Origin: Ornithodoros turicata
Lineage: Eukaryota > Arthropoda > Arachnida > Ixodida > Argasidae
Direction: 5' to 3'
NCBI RefSeq assembly: GCF_037126465.1
Contig: NC_088201.1
Coordinates: forward strand, 126,480,665 to 126,544,664
DNA length: 64,000 bases
The notes under the pieces were generated by a model. The model was not told where the DNA came from. It saw only the letters and a list, made by a program, of their open reading frames with translations, and made no database searches. Position numbers and translations under genes: made by a program. Within the stretch, counting starts at the first letter, position 1; each line of letters starts with the position of its first letter. Below, piece by piece: positions 43,701 to 54,840 of this stretch.

Positions 43701-44297
43701 GAGGTGTGCGCCGTGGGCATTTTTTTCGGCGGCGGCGTAGAGCACGTTGAAGGCCCGGCGGCGGCGGCATCAGCGGCCTCACGCCGATGCTGTCATATCG
43801 GCGTGCGCCCCGTGGGCTGTCAATATGTTCTCTTCTCCAACGGGGACGCACGAACACCTCAGAGCGGGGGTATTTTCTCCATCATAGACACCGCGACGGT
43901 GGCAGTGTTTACTGTACCTTGCACCAAACAAGTGCGTCAGCACTGGATAGTATTATGAAAGAAAACCGAACACACAAAGGAACATTAGGAGAAGTAAAGC
44001 ACTTCAAGAAGGTCGTCGCCCAAGAACTTCGACTGGGCGCGTTAAGCGCTGGAGAGCGCAACATAGCTAGATAATCAGAACGACGAGCCATCCCTTTAAT
44101 GGCAACTACACATAACAGTTATAGCGAGTGCCGAACGTTCAAGGGACGGCGACGCGTGAAAGCTCTGTCCACTGATCCAGTGGCTCTTTTTGTGAAACCA
44201 TATAAATATGCGAACGTTAGCAAACGATATGACATAAGGCGCACCCACAACGTCATTGAACAGTATTTTTGCAGAGGCTGTAGTTATCATGAATAAA
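43701..44297 (+). other. X interior: GC-rich sequence and a 65-codon ORF
   Basis: 43701-43860 is GC-rich with an inverted motif CACGCCGATG/CATATCGGCGTG. At 44099-44296 lies a small open frame of 65 aa, MATTHNSYSECRTFKG to FCRGCSYHE, stop TAA followed by AATAAATACTG. It has a basic centre and one C-X2-C pair. No family was recognised; it may be an exon of something larger or chance. Confidence 0.35.
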
Positions 44298-44459
44298 TAC
44301 TGTAAAATCAATTAATTTCGCAGCCCTAAATTTTCGCGAATCGAGTAGGGATATATTCGCAACAACTAAATTTCGCCCGCTCCTCGAGTTCCTCGAATTT
44401 TCTCGATTCGCAAAATTCGCGAAAATTAAGGTCTCGCGAAATTAAAGAGTTTTACAGTA
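44298..44459. mobile_element. MITE with TACTGTAAAA ends (162 bp)
   Basis: Terminal inverted repeats TACTGTAAAA and TTTTACAGTA; the interior is AT-rich with nested inverted TTCGCGAA motifs. The outer TA on each side is probably the target duplication (TA-type). Non-coding. Confidence 0.75.
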
Positions 44460-45300
44460 TAAACTTGTCCAGAACGAGTGGGTTGAGTCTGCCATGCTTC
44501 GCGCGCATTATAAGCCCCGCAATTCCGCGATTGAAAACACCCTCTCTGACTGGGTGCTTTTCTCCGGCACACACAAAATGCACTATTTGCTACGCACTTT
44601 TCGAGCGCAGAAAGAGCGACGGGCAATCCACGTGAGAAGACCAAGTGCTTTGGAGCGATCGAGCTGATTGATGTAGGCGCTAATCTGTTGGCCAGATAGA
44701 TCGCTTTCCAATCCAGATAAGGCGAAGCTCGCGTCATTTCTGCGCTCGGAAATTGCGTACTTCTTGTTTCGGCTCATTTGCATAGCGACATTCAGCGTCG
44801 GATATTTCAACACACGTGCGCGTTTAAGAATTTCTTAAACATGGAATGGCTTTCAACGATGAATATCTTCCGTTCTGCTATCCCGTTTTTACGCGAAATC
44901 CCTTAATTAAAGAATTAATGTATTTGAGGTAATTAATGATCTTATAGTTACATACTTTCTTCGAGATAATATTCGCCTGACCAACTCAAAAGCGGCATCT
45001 ATTTCGTTCCGCTATTTTTTAAACAACAATTCTGTGACGAATGAAAAACAAAACACCCTGTATATGGATAATGACCAGTACTATGGTGTTGGTGGATGAC
45101 AGGCAAACAACCTGCAAGAATTGAATGACAAGTTTTCCTGGAGTTGTGCCTCCAGGGTCGGCTATGAAACAAAACTCTAAAGCATAAACAGCATATCAGG
45201 AGATGAAATTGTTACTGCTAAAAACATCACAAATGAAGCCTGGAACCTAAGATAAAAGAAAAGCAAACAAAATATTAGGTATGGGAGATATTCGTTTATA
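44460..45300. other. X interior, unassigned
   Basis: No convincing gene. A minus-strand 76-codon frame at 44583-44813 (MLKYPTLNVAMQMSRNKK) is not recognised and may be chance. The ACACCCTGTATATGG motif near 45050 resembles ends of dispersed repeats, but no partner end was found. Confidence 0.4.
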
Positions 45301-45728
45301 GAAAGTTAATCAAAACGGGCACATTACAAAGCCGCGCCGATTTTTCAACATCGGCGGCGGCGGCGCGCTGACAGTTTTGGTACGGCGGCGACGGCGAGGT
45401 CCCGACCTCCGGCGGCGACGCTTCGGCGCGGCGGCGCACACCTCTAGTCGCGAGCGGTAGGCAGAGGAGGCACAGTAAGCCGGTTTCGCCGCCGCGAAAA
45501 TAGTGTCGCTGCCTGCGTTTCCCGCCAAATTCCGGCTATTTACTTTCCATTGGCTCCGGCCTCCCACGTGACCCTTCTCGATCATGATTGGCTGAGGCTC
45601 ATTTAACCGGTGGATTCGCCCGCGTTCGTTTCTCCGAGGCGCCGACCCGTCTGACCGTTGTGTAGCTCGCGTCTGCGTATGTGAGCAGGCGGCGATTTCG
45701 TTTCGTGGATTTCGAAGATCTTCGAGCC
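45300..45728 (+). promoter_or_regulatory. GC-rich promoter-like region in X
   Basis: CpG-dense sequence (GGCGGCGGCGGCG blocks at 45350-45450) followed by CCATTGG at about 45549 and GATTGGCTG at about 45586, both CCAAT-type motifs, CACGTG at about 45565 and TTTAACCGG. It precedes an ATG in a good context with a downstream splice donor. The promoter function is inferred. Confidence 0.45.
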
Positions 45729-46213
45729 ATGGATGAACGCCTGAATGAAAGGTAAGCAGACAAACGTATGATGCATGTCAGTGATCGGACGTTTAATACT
45801 GTCGCCTAACTGTGTGCACCTTGCCCCGTATTACATCACTTTCTGCCGGTTATCAGTCATGATCTGGTTGATGATTCTGCGTGGCGTTGCTTCTTGCGTT
45901 TTGTTCCGCTGTTTGAATGTGTCTGATGTTTAATACACTGGTGTGCATGAAAGGAAAACAACGTGCATCGCGTACGCAGGGCTCCTCCAATTTTGGCATT
46001 AGTCGACATTAGACGCGTAACGCTGGCATGTCTTACAGAGCGTATTCAGCCAATTAACGTTGCCTGTGCTCCGGTTTACCATATATACCATATTATTAAC
46101 AGGTTCCCTTGTTTTTTGTTTTTTCATTCAGACACCGACAGGTGTTCGTGGCCCTGCGATCCGCGAGCATGTGGACCCTGTCACCAGAAAATTCGACAGT
46201 TGTGCTGGGATGA
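45729..46213 (+). CDS. Possible two-exon 34-aa gene in X
   Basis: Exon 1, 45729-45751 (ATGGATGAACGCC to GAATGAAAG), has the donor GTAAGC. The acceptor TTTTTTCATTCAG leads to exon 2 from 46132, and the joined frame gives MDERLNERHRQVFVALRSAS and ends at TGA 46211-46213. AATAAA lies at about 46431. The splice signals are good, but the peptide matches nothing I know. It could be the start of a captured host gene or a 5' exon spliced differently. Confidence 0.3.
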
Positions 46214-46479
46214 AGTGGATGGCTTCTACGACTCATCACGTGCTATAGATATGTATAATAATATCTACATTCTCCAAACCGAATAGGTTCCCTTAAGGAT
46301 TGTATAATATGATAGTCACGTTTTCTGTTGCTCGGCGCTATTTATTCTGTTTATTCTGCAGTATTCTGTAATAATCGTGTAGATTTACTTGCATTCAAAT
46401 GTTGCTTCTTGTGTATATGTTTACCGTGTCAATAAATGTGTACATGTGAATTCCTTCGTCTTCTGGATTTTCATTTTCT

Positions 46480-48120
46480 GCTTCCCGATAATATTAGCAG
46501 ATGACCTGGCGAAGCGCTCGGAACAGGGGGGGGGGGGAGAAGATGAGTGAGAGGGTGTGGAGAGGGCACGCAGCGCACATGCGCAGTTCGATCAGCCAGC
46601 GCGCGCTCTTTGGCGCCGTTTTCCGGCTATTTTGTCGTGATTCGTTACGGATGATCACGTGGTCAAGGGGGGCGGTGGTTTTCGTGGCGAAACTGTGGAA
46701 GCTACAGCTGCACTCCACTGCGGTAGGCGGGTGGTAGCAGTTCCCGTCTTTCAACTCTTCAAGACAGGCAAAAAACGTGAATGTATTTGAATCTCTATAG
46801 TCAAGTGCTGCATTTCGCATAGTTTCTTTGTCTCTACAAATTCTGCACCAGCTAAATCACGAAAAACTACGAGCGACGCATGTGACTGCAATTACGATGG
46901 TGAGTAGTTTATGATTTGATATTTATGCACGTTTATCTGAATGTGTAGATCTACTCCCTGTTGTATATATACCGTTATTTAAAATGGCGTAAGTGCACGC
47001 TAGCTAGTGGGTGAACTCCAAGAGCCCCTGCGCATGCTTGTAACTGACTTTGTTATGTGTCTTGTCTTTTAGCTGGCAGTTCGTCATAAAAATGGAGTAC
47101 GCTTGCAAGATACTATGAATCGTGCGGAATAAGGGCCAGCGCGACTGAAGTGAGAAACGCTGCGTGAGTGTTGCAGCAAAACATTTACAATTTTATGCAT
47201 GGCATTAGGTGTACTTCTGCAACATGTTTTTCTACGGTTTTTTTCAATGAAACTGAATTGTTATTATTATTATTATTATTGTTGCTGTTGTTGTCTTTAT
47301 TTACTCATGCAGAAATACATGAATACTGGGGGCCTGGCAAAAATCAGCAAAGCTGCTACACAGTTCCTACAGAATTCCCAGTTCACTCACAATCGGGTAT
47401 GGACAGAAGCACTTTTTACTGGCTATCAGGCGGGTATAATGTTGTGAAGTGCACAAAATAGGATTGTAGATACTAAAGTAGGAATGTGGGGAACTTGGAG
47501 TTGACTATTCATCTCGAAGCAGTAACAGAGGACACGGACGACAAGTGAAAAAGCAGCACTCCTATTCACTCATCGTTTGTGTCTTGTGTTGCAGCTTTGG
47601 GATGGACAGGATTGCTGACAGTTGGTGAGTCTAAGTCATCTTCAGGTGAAGTAGCATTGATGTCTATTAGTACCAATTCGTGACATGTATTTTTTTGAGA
47701 TGCCAAAAAATCTGTTCAGTGCAATCTACAGAATGCAAAAAAGAACGCCGCCGAAGCCCATGGGGCACCACGAACTGATGTAAATTCGTCCATATTTTAT
47801 GTGCTCACGGTATATTTACGTTTATTCATTTTGCATCTAGGTGGGAAGAGAAAGACACCACGACAGCGAAGACTTCTCCGAGTCAGACGTTTCGGACTCT
47901 GAATGTGTTGTGTCAGCTGCTGAAGTAAAGAAGGCTAATGAACAGGCCACATACTGGCAGCAGCTTTGTGAAAAGAAAGCGGAGGAAATATCACATCTTC
48001 CTTCCTGGCTTCTGTACATATTCCAGGCTAGCAGCACAGGCTGGCTCTCCTGCAGAGCCGCAACAGCAGTTCAGAATAGAAACTGATGGTGAAACCTGGC
48101 TCGGCTTCAATAAACTACTT
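46480..48120 (+). other. Second spliced-looking transcription unit in X
   Basis: A GC-rich stretch (46520-46740) precedes an exon ending ATG/GTGAGT (ATG 46897-46899). Acceptor-like sites follow at about 47072 (TGTCTTTTAG), 47312 (ACTCATGCAG), 47594 (TGTGTTGCAG) and 47840 (TTTTGCATCTAG). The last exon-like piece, about 47841-48086, encodes an acidic then Lys/Glu-rich stretch, DSEDFSESDVSDSEC and EVKKANEQATYWQQLCEKK, possibly coiled coil. I could not build one continuous protein across the exons. It may be captured host exons. Confidence 0.3.
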
Positions 48121-49051
48121 GCAAGTGGGTTCCGAAGGAACCTTGGAATCGATTCCTAGCTCGGAATCGATTCCTGGTTCCATAACCGCCTTGCAAGTGG
48201 ATCCATTTGAAAATGGAAACGTGTTTCCAGCTGGAAAGCAATTCCTAGCTGGAATTCATTCCAAGCTGGAAATACATTCCAAGCTAGCAATCAATTCCTG
48301 GTTCCATAACCGACTTGCAAGCGGATCCACTTAGGGAATTTTTTCACCTGGGTTAGAATCCACCACAAGAGAGGCAGTCCTACAGTTGAAAGAAAGTGCG
48401 ACGGTTGACGACCTACCTCATCTTACGTACATTGAGGGATGCCAGGTGTTGCTGGACGTGCAGGGTCGTGCTCCCCTACGCTTGAGATGCAAGCAGGCGG
48501 GACACATTCGCAAGGTATGTAACACTCCTTGGTGTAAAAAGTGTAAGAGGTTCGGACATGACGAAGAAGAATGTGTTACGACGTACGCATCACGTGTGAG
48601 GCAACCGGAGGAGCAGGCAAGAGAGATGTATGTCGAAGTCACAGAGGACGACATGCCAACGGAGAAGGTCAACGAAAAAGCAGATGAAACGAACGGGGAT
48701 GGAGATGAAATGCTCAAGACGAAAGAAAACATCAGGCAAGAACAACAGCGCATGGAAACGGAAGACGATGATCAGAAAGTCAGCATCAGTGGCCAAAGAC
48801 GTGTAGAGAATGAAAACGTAGCCAGAGATCAACCACACTGCGGAGTAACTTCCACACCGAAAAGACTTAAGCAAGACATAACCAATAAGTTCGCTACCTT
48901 GAAGCCAGCAAATCGCTGCGTCGTGCCTGGATGACATAGCATTTGGAACTACTTAGGGGTGACAAGATGCCCTGTCAGACGCCCAACAGAAAGTATCGTA
49001 ACAGATAAGTAACGTACCCTTCTTCTCTGAAAGACAAACAAATATCTATCA

Positions 49052-52000
49052 ATGGGGGGAAAAGCAATCACAGTAGCTACAATCAACGTCAGAGGACTAG
49101 GTTCTCGAAGAAAACAGTATCACTTGAAGCGGTATCTGGAGGATTATCCTGACATCGATGTAATAGCTGTACAAGAAACAAAAATAAGCTCAGAAGAGGA
49201 TACTGCCACACTAATATCAAATGTTTTTGAATAGGAATTCGATGTAGTTGTAAGCCACACTGTTGGGCGTTCACGAGGAACACTGCTTTGTTTGAAGAAA
49301 AGGCAACACATGATACCGTTTGAATATTGGACTGATAATCAAGGGAGGATAGCAAGGTTAGATGTCATTGTTGATGAAGAGATGTGGCGGTTTGTCAGTG
49401 TTTACGCCCCCAACGACGTGCAAGATAGAGTGAATTTTTTCGAGTCATTGGCCAATGTCGCCGAGAAATGTGATAACACAGTACTGCTTGGCGACTTCAA
49501 CTGCACTTTGAACTATGCCGATAGAAGCCATTTCAAACATTCAACAGATGCAAGTAAAGTAACGCTACAATCAATATTAACGAACAACAGCATGATAGAT
49601 GCCTTCGAGGTGGGCAAAAGGAAACCGCTTGTGTTTACACATTTCCAAAAGAATGCACATGCAAGATTGGATCGTGTCTACGTAACAACATCAAGCTCCA
49701 AGCCGGTTATACACTACAGTGTACACGCAGCATATTTTAGTGACCACTGTATGGTGAAAGTGGCCCTTGGGCAGTATAATTCTCAAACTACGAAAAAACG
49801 AGGCTGGTCACAGTGGAAGCTGAACATAAAGTTGCTAGAGGACCATAAATTTATTGGATCTGTGAAAGATGAGATAGCTGAGCTTATATCAAGCAACGAA
49901 GATTGGATCCCTTCATGGGAGCAATTTAAACAGCAAGTGCGGTTTATCGCTATAGAAGGTCTGAAGAAAAGGATGAACTCTGTCATGAAACTAGAATCGC
50001 AAAATCCTGGAAGCTTCGAAGAGGAAATGAAGGATACGAAGTATGAGCTCGAACTTATAAATTATACGAAGTATGAGGGGGCAAGAGTCAGGTGCAGGTC
50101 TCAGAAGTATTTGCCAGACGAAGTTCCCAGCAAGAGGTACTTTCTGAAAGAAAAGGAATACGGGAAACGAAAAGTAATAGAACAGATCCAACATGAAGGG
50201 GTGATAATTAATAAAGAATCGGATATACTCATGTGCTTCGAACACTACTTTGAAGACCTCATAGGCAAAGAAAGAAACTCAGACGTTGATGCTGGGAATG
50301 AAACGAAGCAGTGGAACCTGTCCCGCTTGACAGATGAGGAGCAGCAGGCATTAGATATCCCCCTCCATTGGGAGAAGTCCAAGATACAATAAAGTCTCTC
50401 GCACGAAATAAAACGCCTGGGCCAGATGGCTTGGGAGGAGAATTCTACCAAACCTTTGCGGATTTTCTCTCGCCAGTGTTACTACAAGTATTCCGAGAAT
50501 CTGAGACACGGGGGTTGCGGCCGCGAACTTTTCGACGTTCACGTACGGTACTGATACCTAAGAAAATTGCCGAAGGGAGTGTGCCCGGTGTCAAGGACTA
50601 CAGACCTATATCACTGTGCAATACGGATTACAAACTATACTCTAAAATACTTGCAGCTCGACTGCAGAAAGTGATTCCCAATCTCGTTGGAGACCATCAG
50701 TCGTGTGCTATAAAGGGCAGAAGTATCCAAATGAACATACACGTGCTGCGCACGCTAATGGACATATGTACACAAAAAGGCGACCAGGCAGCAGTGCTCC
50801 AAGCCGATCTGATGAAAGCGTTTGACAGAGTCCGCCATGATTTCTTATTTTCTGTACTGCATCAGATGAACATCGGTCATGCTTTCTCGGAACGTGTGCG
50901 ACTTTGCTACAGAGAAGTAACAACAAGAATCCTTATCAACAATACTTGCACATCAGAAATTCCTCTTCGTTCGTCTGTTCGCCAAGGATGCCCGCTGTCC
51001 CCTCTCTTGTTTGACCTGTACATCGAACCGTTATGCCGAAAGATCATCAACAATAAGAACATTAGAAGTTATCGACTTGGAAATAGTGAAGTCAAGGTGT
51101 TGGCATATGCGGATGATATCACATTTGTCGTTGCTGACAAGAAGAGCGTTACCGGCGTCCTCAAAGAAATTGATGAATATTGCAAGCATTCAGGAGCAAG
51201 CCTTAACAAAGAAAAGTCTGTTGGGATATGGGCGGGGCAGTGGGGGACGACGCCGGCGAAGTTTCAAGGGATTGAGTGGCAATGTGCACCAAGTGTATAC
51301 CTAGGAGTCCCGTTACAGGAAAGTAAAAATACCAATAGGATGTGGCTGGAACTGTGCAGCAAAGTACGAACTCATGCCAACATCCTGAAAGGAAGGGAAC
51401 TGTCCATCGTTCAACGTGCGTCAGTGTGTAACGTCTTCCTCGTTGCGAAGCTGGTGTACTGTCTGAAAGTGCTGCAGTGTACGTGCAAGGACAAAGATTC
51501 AAAAATTTCAGCGCGTTTTCGCTACGTTCACGTGGATGTCGAACTTTGGAGCAATGCGCAGGGACAATCTTTTCAGACCGGTGTGCAGTGGTGGGGTGGG
51601 ACTACAACATCTGTTCGTGATGCAACTCGTTATGAGGCTTTTCTTTTTCCGTAACTCTACGCACCCTGTGTTAAAATGTATGCTGCAAAGAATTGGGCAA
51701 GTGTACCTCCCAGAACTAGTAGTGGCAACAGTGGATCGTACATTCAAGCTGTCAGGTTTTTACACTGAAGTACTGTTATGCATGCGTTTCTTGCTGGTAA
51801 GGTTTTCGCGGGACTACCTCTTTAGTGTGTCAAAAGCGAGACTGAAAAGTGATCTTATAGATTCGCTTTTCCCAATACTCTTTACAGAGAGATTCGCAGT
51901 AGCTGGGCAGGATCAGACATCCTAAGCAGAGTGAAGAAAATGTGTATCAAGCCACGGATTAAGACGTTTTTCTTTAAAGTGCATACAAATACCTTACCAG

Positions 52001-52435
52001 TGAAAACATGGTTAGCGGATAAAGGTATATTCGTACCATGGTCCACCAACTGCCGATATTGTAATGAACCTGAGACCAGTGAACATGTATTCATACATTG
52101 TATCGAGGGAACAGTTTATGTGGGACGACTTGAGCCGGATGATTAACAAAAGGATACGATTGAACCCTCACACTATGAGATATCTGCCCCTAGTGGAAAA
52201 AAACGGTCCCGCGTATGACACCTTGTGTATCCTAGCAATGTTTAGTCTATGGAAAGTTATAGTCGCTGGCAGAAATGAAGAGCCAAGGAGACCACCAATG
52301 GAGTACTTGGCCGACGAACTGTTACAAATGAGGCGCTTTGCAGAGTACAGAGGACATGTGCCAGGTTGGCTTAAGAAATTCTGTTGTTGTGTGACTCCAG
52401 GCCGGAGCACACTTTTTGATGATATGCAATTTTAA
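49052..52435 (+). pseudogene. ORF2 of LINE H (EN-RT), several lesions
   Basis: ATG 49052, ATINVRGLGSRRKQYHLKRY, AVQETK. Stop TAG at 49232-49234 (after NVFE), then the same frame is open to a frameshift near 50385. RT from 50368 with TPGPDGLGGEFYQ, MKAFDRV, RQGCPLSPLLFD and AYADDITF (catalytic box intact). Frameshifts near 51490 and 51890, and another around 52085, inside the finger, precede the natural TAA at 52433-52435. Also damaged: SRGTLLC for SAGTLLC in the endonuclease. Confidence 0.9.
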
Positions 52436-52498
52436 TGTAATTACTGTGGTGGTGTGATGTGCACATAGTAATAAAAAAATACCAGTGGAAAAAAAAAA

Positions 52499-52562
52499 CC
52501 TCCGCTGGTGTAGTGGTATCATGCAAAATTCCCATTCTTGCGACCCCGGTTCGATTCCCGGG
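52499..52562 (+). pseudogene. tRNA-Gly(CCC), 3' end deleted
   Basis: Starts CCTCCGCTGG (G1 to C, G3 to T) after the poly(A) of H. The sequence jumps from TTCCCGGG straight to CTTTTGCATG, deleting the 3' acceptor strand. Confidence 0.85.
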
Positions 52563-52763
52563 CTTTTGCATGTGCCAAGGACCATGTTCTAAAGTGCATG
52601 TTGATGATTAACTTGTTTGAAACCCATTTCAGAAGCAATATTACAAGTGTGGAAACGTAGGTACAAGGAATTTACACTGGGGTAAAGGAAACGAACGAAG
52701 AAAATATTACTACGCATAATACGTTTTTATTAATGGACGTCGTCGGAGATAGCAGTGGAAACG

Positions 52764-52808
52764 GCGCCGCTGGTGTAGTGGTATCATGCAAGATTCCCGG
52801 GCGGCGCA
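52764..52808 (+). pseudogene. tRNA-Gly deletion form (45 nt)
   Basis: The 26-bp deletion between GATTCCC repeats; acceptor strands and A box intact, B box lost. Confidence 0.9.
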
Positions 52809-53013
52809 GCGCTTTTGCATGTGCCAAGGACCATGTTCTAAAGTGCATGTTGATGATTAACTTTGTTTGAAACCCATTTCAGAAGCAATATTACAAGTGT
52901 GGAAACGTAGGTACAAGGAATTTACACTGGGGTAAAGGAAACGAACGAAGAAAATATTACTACGCATAATACGTTTTTATGAATGGACGTCGTCGGAAAT
53001 AGCAGTGGAAACG

Positions 53014-53084
53014 GCGCCGCTGGTGTGATGATATCATGCAAGATTCCCATTCTTGCGACCCGGGTTCGATTCCCGGGCGGCGCA
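53014..53084 (+). pseudogene. tRNA-Gly(CCC) with damaged D arm
   Basis: 71 nt. The A-box/D-arm reads TGGTGTGATGATATC instead of TGGTGTAGTGGTATC. Anticodon CCC and T arm intact. Confidence 0.8.
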
Positions 53085-53289
53085 GCGCTTTTGCATGTGC
53101 CAAGGACCATGTTCTAAAGTGCATGTTGATGATTAACTTTGTTTGAAACCCATTTCAGAAGCAATATTACAAGTGTGGAAACGTAGGTACAAGGAATTTA
53201 CACTGGGGTAAAGGAAACGAATGAAGCAAATATTACTTCGAATGATACGTTTTTATTAATGGACCTCGTCGGAGATAGCAGTGGAAACG

Positions 53290-53360
53290 GCGCCGCTGGT
53301 GTAGTGGTATCATGCGAGATTCCAATTTTTGCGACCCGGGTTCGATTCCCGGGCGGCGCA
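53290..53360 (+). pseudogene. tRNA-Gly with anticodon changed to CCA
   Basis: 71 nt. The anticodon loop now reads TTCCAAT (anticodon CCA), and the anticodon stem is mismatched (CGAGA opposite TTTTG). The terminator is changed too (GCGCATTTGC). Most likely decay, not a recoded tRNA. Confidence 0.8.
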
Positions 53361-53624
53361 GCGCATTTGCATGTGCCAAGGACCATGTTCTAAAGTGCAT
53401 GTGGATGATTAACTTTGTTTGGGACCCATTTCAGAAGCAATATTACAAGTGTGGAAACGTAGGTACAAGGAATTTACACTGGTGTAAAGGAAACGAATGA
53501 AGAAAATATTACTACAAATGATACGTTTTTATTAATGGATCTCGTCGGAGATAGCAGTGTAAACGGCGCCGCTGGTGTAGTCGAAGTTAACTTCCGGGTT
53601 TCGTCCGAGACGGTTGTGCACGAC

Positions 53625-54840
53625 ATGAGCTCCGACGCAGCAAGGAATATGGCTGGTGACAGCCAGGTTGAGCAGGTGGTTGGTGATCGCATTGATGAAG
53701 AGTACAAGACTTTGTTGCCTGTTTCTGCGTCCAGCGTGCTGAATGAGGATACATTGGTGCTACACGCCAATTTAAGGGGAAGGCCATACAGAATGGAAGA
53801 TTTCAAGGTGCCTCTTCTCAAGGTTATCAAAGGGAAGAAGCCACCTTGCTTGTTTGGGTCCGTATCAGTTTAACCATTGCTGGATAATAACGCTCAAAAA
53901 TAAAGAAGCAAGAGCCGTGTTGCTGGAAATGAAAGACTTAAGCGTGAAGGGAAGACGATGCCTTATTTTGGACCCGAGGGAGAAATTAGTCAAGATTCGA
54001 CTGCACTGGGTGCCTTTTCATGTCGCTGACGAAACGATTAAAAGTTTCTTCAAAGTGTATGGCGAAGTGAAAGAGCTAAACCGCTTGAAATGGAAAAGTG
54101 AAGGAATGGAGCAAGTCGAGACGACGTCAAAGCTTTTATCGCTCAAACTGGACCCGGGCGTGACTGTTGAAAGTGTTCCTCACCAAGCAAGGATTAATGG
54201 AAGTCAAGTGCTTGTTACGGTGGAAGGCAGGGCGCCGATATGTCTGCGTTGCCGCCAAAAAGGACATGTAAGGAGGCTGTGTAAGGCCCCGCGGTGTACT
54301 GGGTGTGGCCGAGTAGGCCACGAGGTGGTTGATTGTGTTAAGACCTACGCCAGCATGACAAGATCTTCAGGAGAGTACAGCCTAGAAGGAATACCAATGG
54401 ATCATGAGGAATCAGTGGAAGCAGAAAGACAAGATCCAGCCGATGGCAGAAGCGTCGGCACCGATCCCATTCCTGGAGCGATCTCCGCCAAAACAGACGA
54501 CAGCGGTTTAGTAGAAGAGGGGGCGGGAGGTAGGACAAGCCTAGAAGACAACCAGGAAGATGAAACTGGGAGACCTCCAAAGCATGACGAAGGGATAGAT
54601 GAGGATGCAGGGTTAAAGACTTTAATCAGTGGAGACCGTATGGAAGAAGACACCGGTGAAGAACGGAGGCCAAGGGAGGAGCCACTGGTAGAAAGGAGCT
54701 GGAAAACAGTGCAAAGCAAGAGAAGGAAATTTGTTGCGACGCTGACAGTTCCGTATGACACCAGAGACAGGTATAGGGAAGGGACAAGCAGAGAAAATAG
54801 TAAAATAGACGGGCAGGAAACCAAGGCAGAAGGCACATAA
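53625..54840 (+). pseudogene. ORF1 of LINE J (CCHC protein), one frameshift
   Basis: ATG 53625, MSSDAARNMAGDSQVEQ, without the TARPSR motif. A frameshift near 53855 (GSVSV stop at 53873) moves the rest to the frame open to 54840. Knuckles CLRCRQKGHVRRLC and CTGCGRVGHEVVDC are intact, and the tail is acidic. The TAA stop overlaps the region where ORF2 homology begins. Confidence 0.87.

Larger units (their letters stand above)
37206..48352. mobile_element. X: 11.1-kb TIR element nested in LINE H
   Basis: Termini CCCAGGTGAAAA and its inverse, flanked by TT on both sides (37204-37205 and 48353-48354); excision restores ORF1 of H. Subterminal repeats are present at both ends: left, three imperfect ~95-bp repeats built from GTTCCACTTGACTGCCAAGT at 37290-37500; right, TTCCTGGTTCCATAACCG and AGCTGGAA repeats at 48120-48330. 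Both ends contain AGTGGATCCA or CGGATCCACTT. No transposase of its own was recognised. It carries nested Harbingers, a MITE, two promoter-like zones and exon-like sequence. The superfamily is undetermined. Confidence 0.8.
36715..48956 (+). pseudogene. ORF1 of LINE H, split by X
   Basis: The 5' part is 36715-37205 (MSSSWADQTARPSRANT to KTSFFEG). The 3' part is 48353-48956 (ESTTREAVLQLKES onward), with knuckles CLRCKQAGHIRKVC-type (first Leu mutated to Arg context, LRLRCK) and CKKCKRFGHDEEEC. Removing X with one TT copy restores the frame exactly: GGC, then TTA, then GAA TCC. A separate frameshift near 48920 stops the frame at 48934, shortly before the conserved end DDIAFGTT (TAG at 48954-48956). 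Confidence 0.9.
36672..52498 (+). mobile_element. LINE H: tRNA-Gly-targeted element split by transposon X
   Basis: Begins GACTTTCTGTTTCCGGCC after the stub GCGCCGCTGGTGTAG (36657-36671). It continues to 37205, is interrupted by X (37206-48352), resumes at 48353 and ends with an A10 run before a decayed tRNA at 52499. Without X it is about 4.7 kb. First lineage, close to E and F. Both ORFs carry further lesions. Confidence 0.92.
52499..53580 (+). repeat. tRNA-Gly array segment 9
   Basis: Units at 52499 (decayed), 52764 (deletion form), 53014, 53290 and a 15-nt stub at 53566-53580 followed by LINE J. All four tRNAs carry disabling changes. Confidence 0.9.

Noticed and set aside
47168..47461. 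Leucine-run ORF in X (LLLLLLLLLL)
   Set aside because: It is translation of a TTA/TTG microsatellite, although a nearby acceptor-like site could start a real exon after it.
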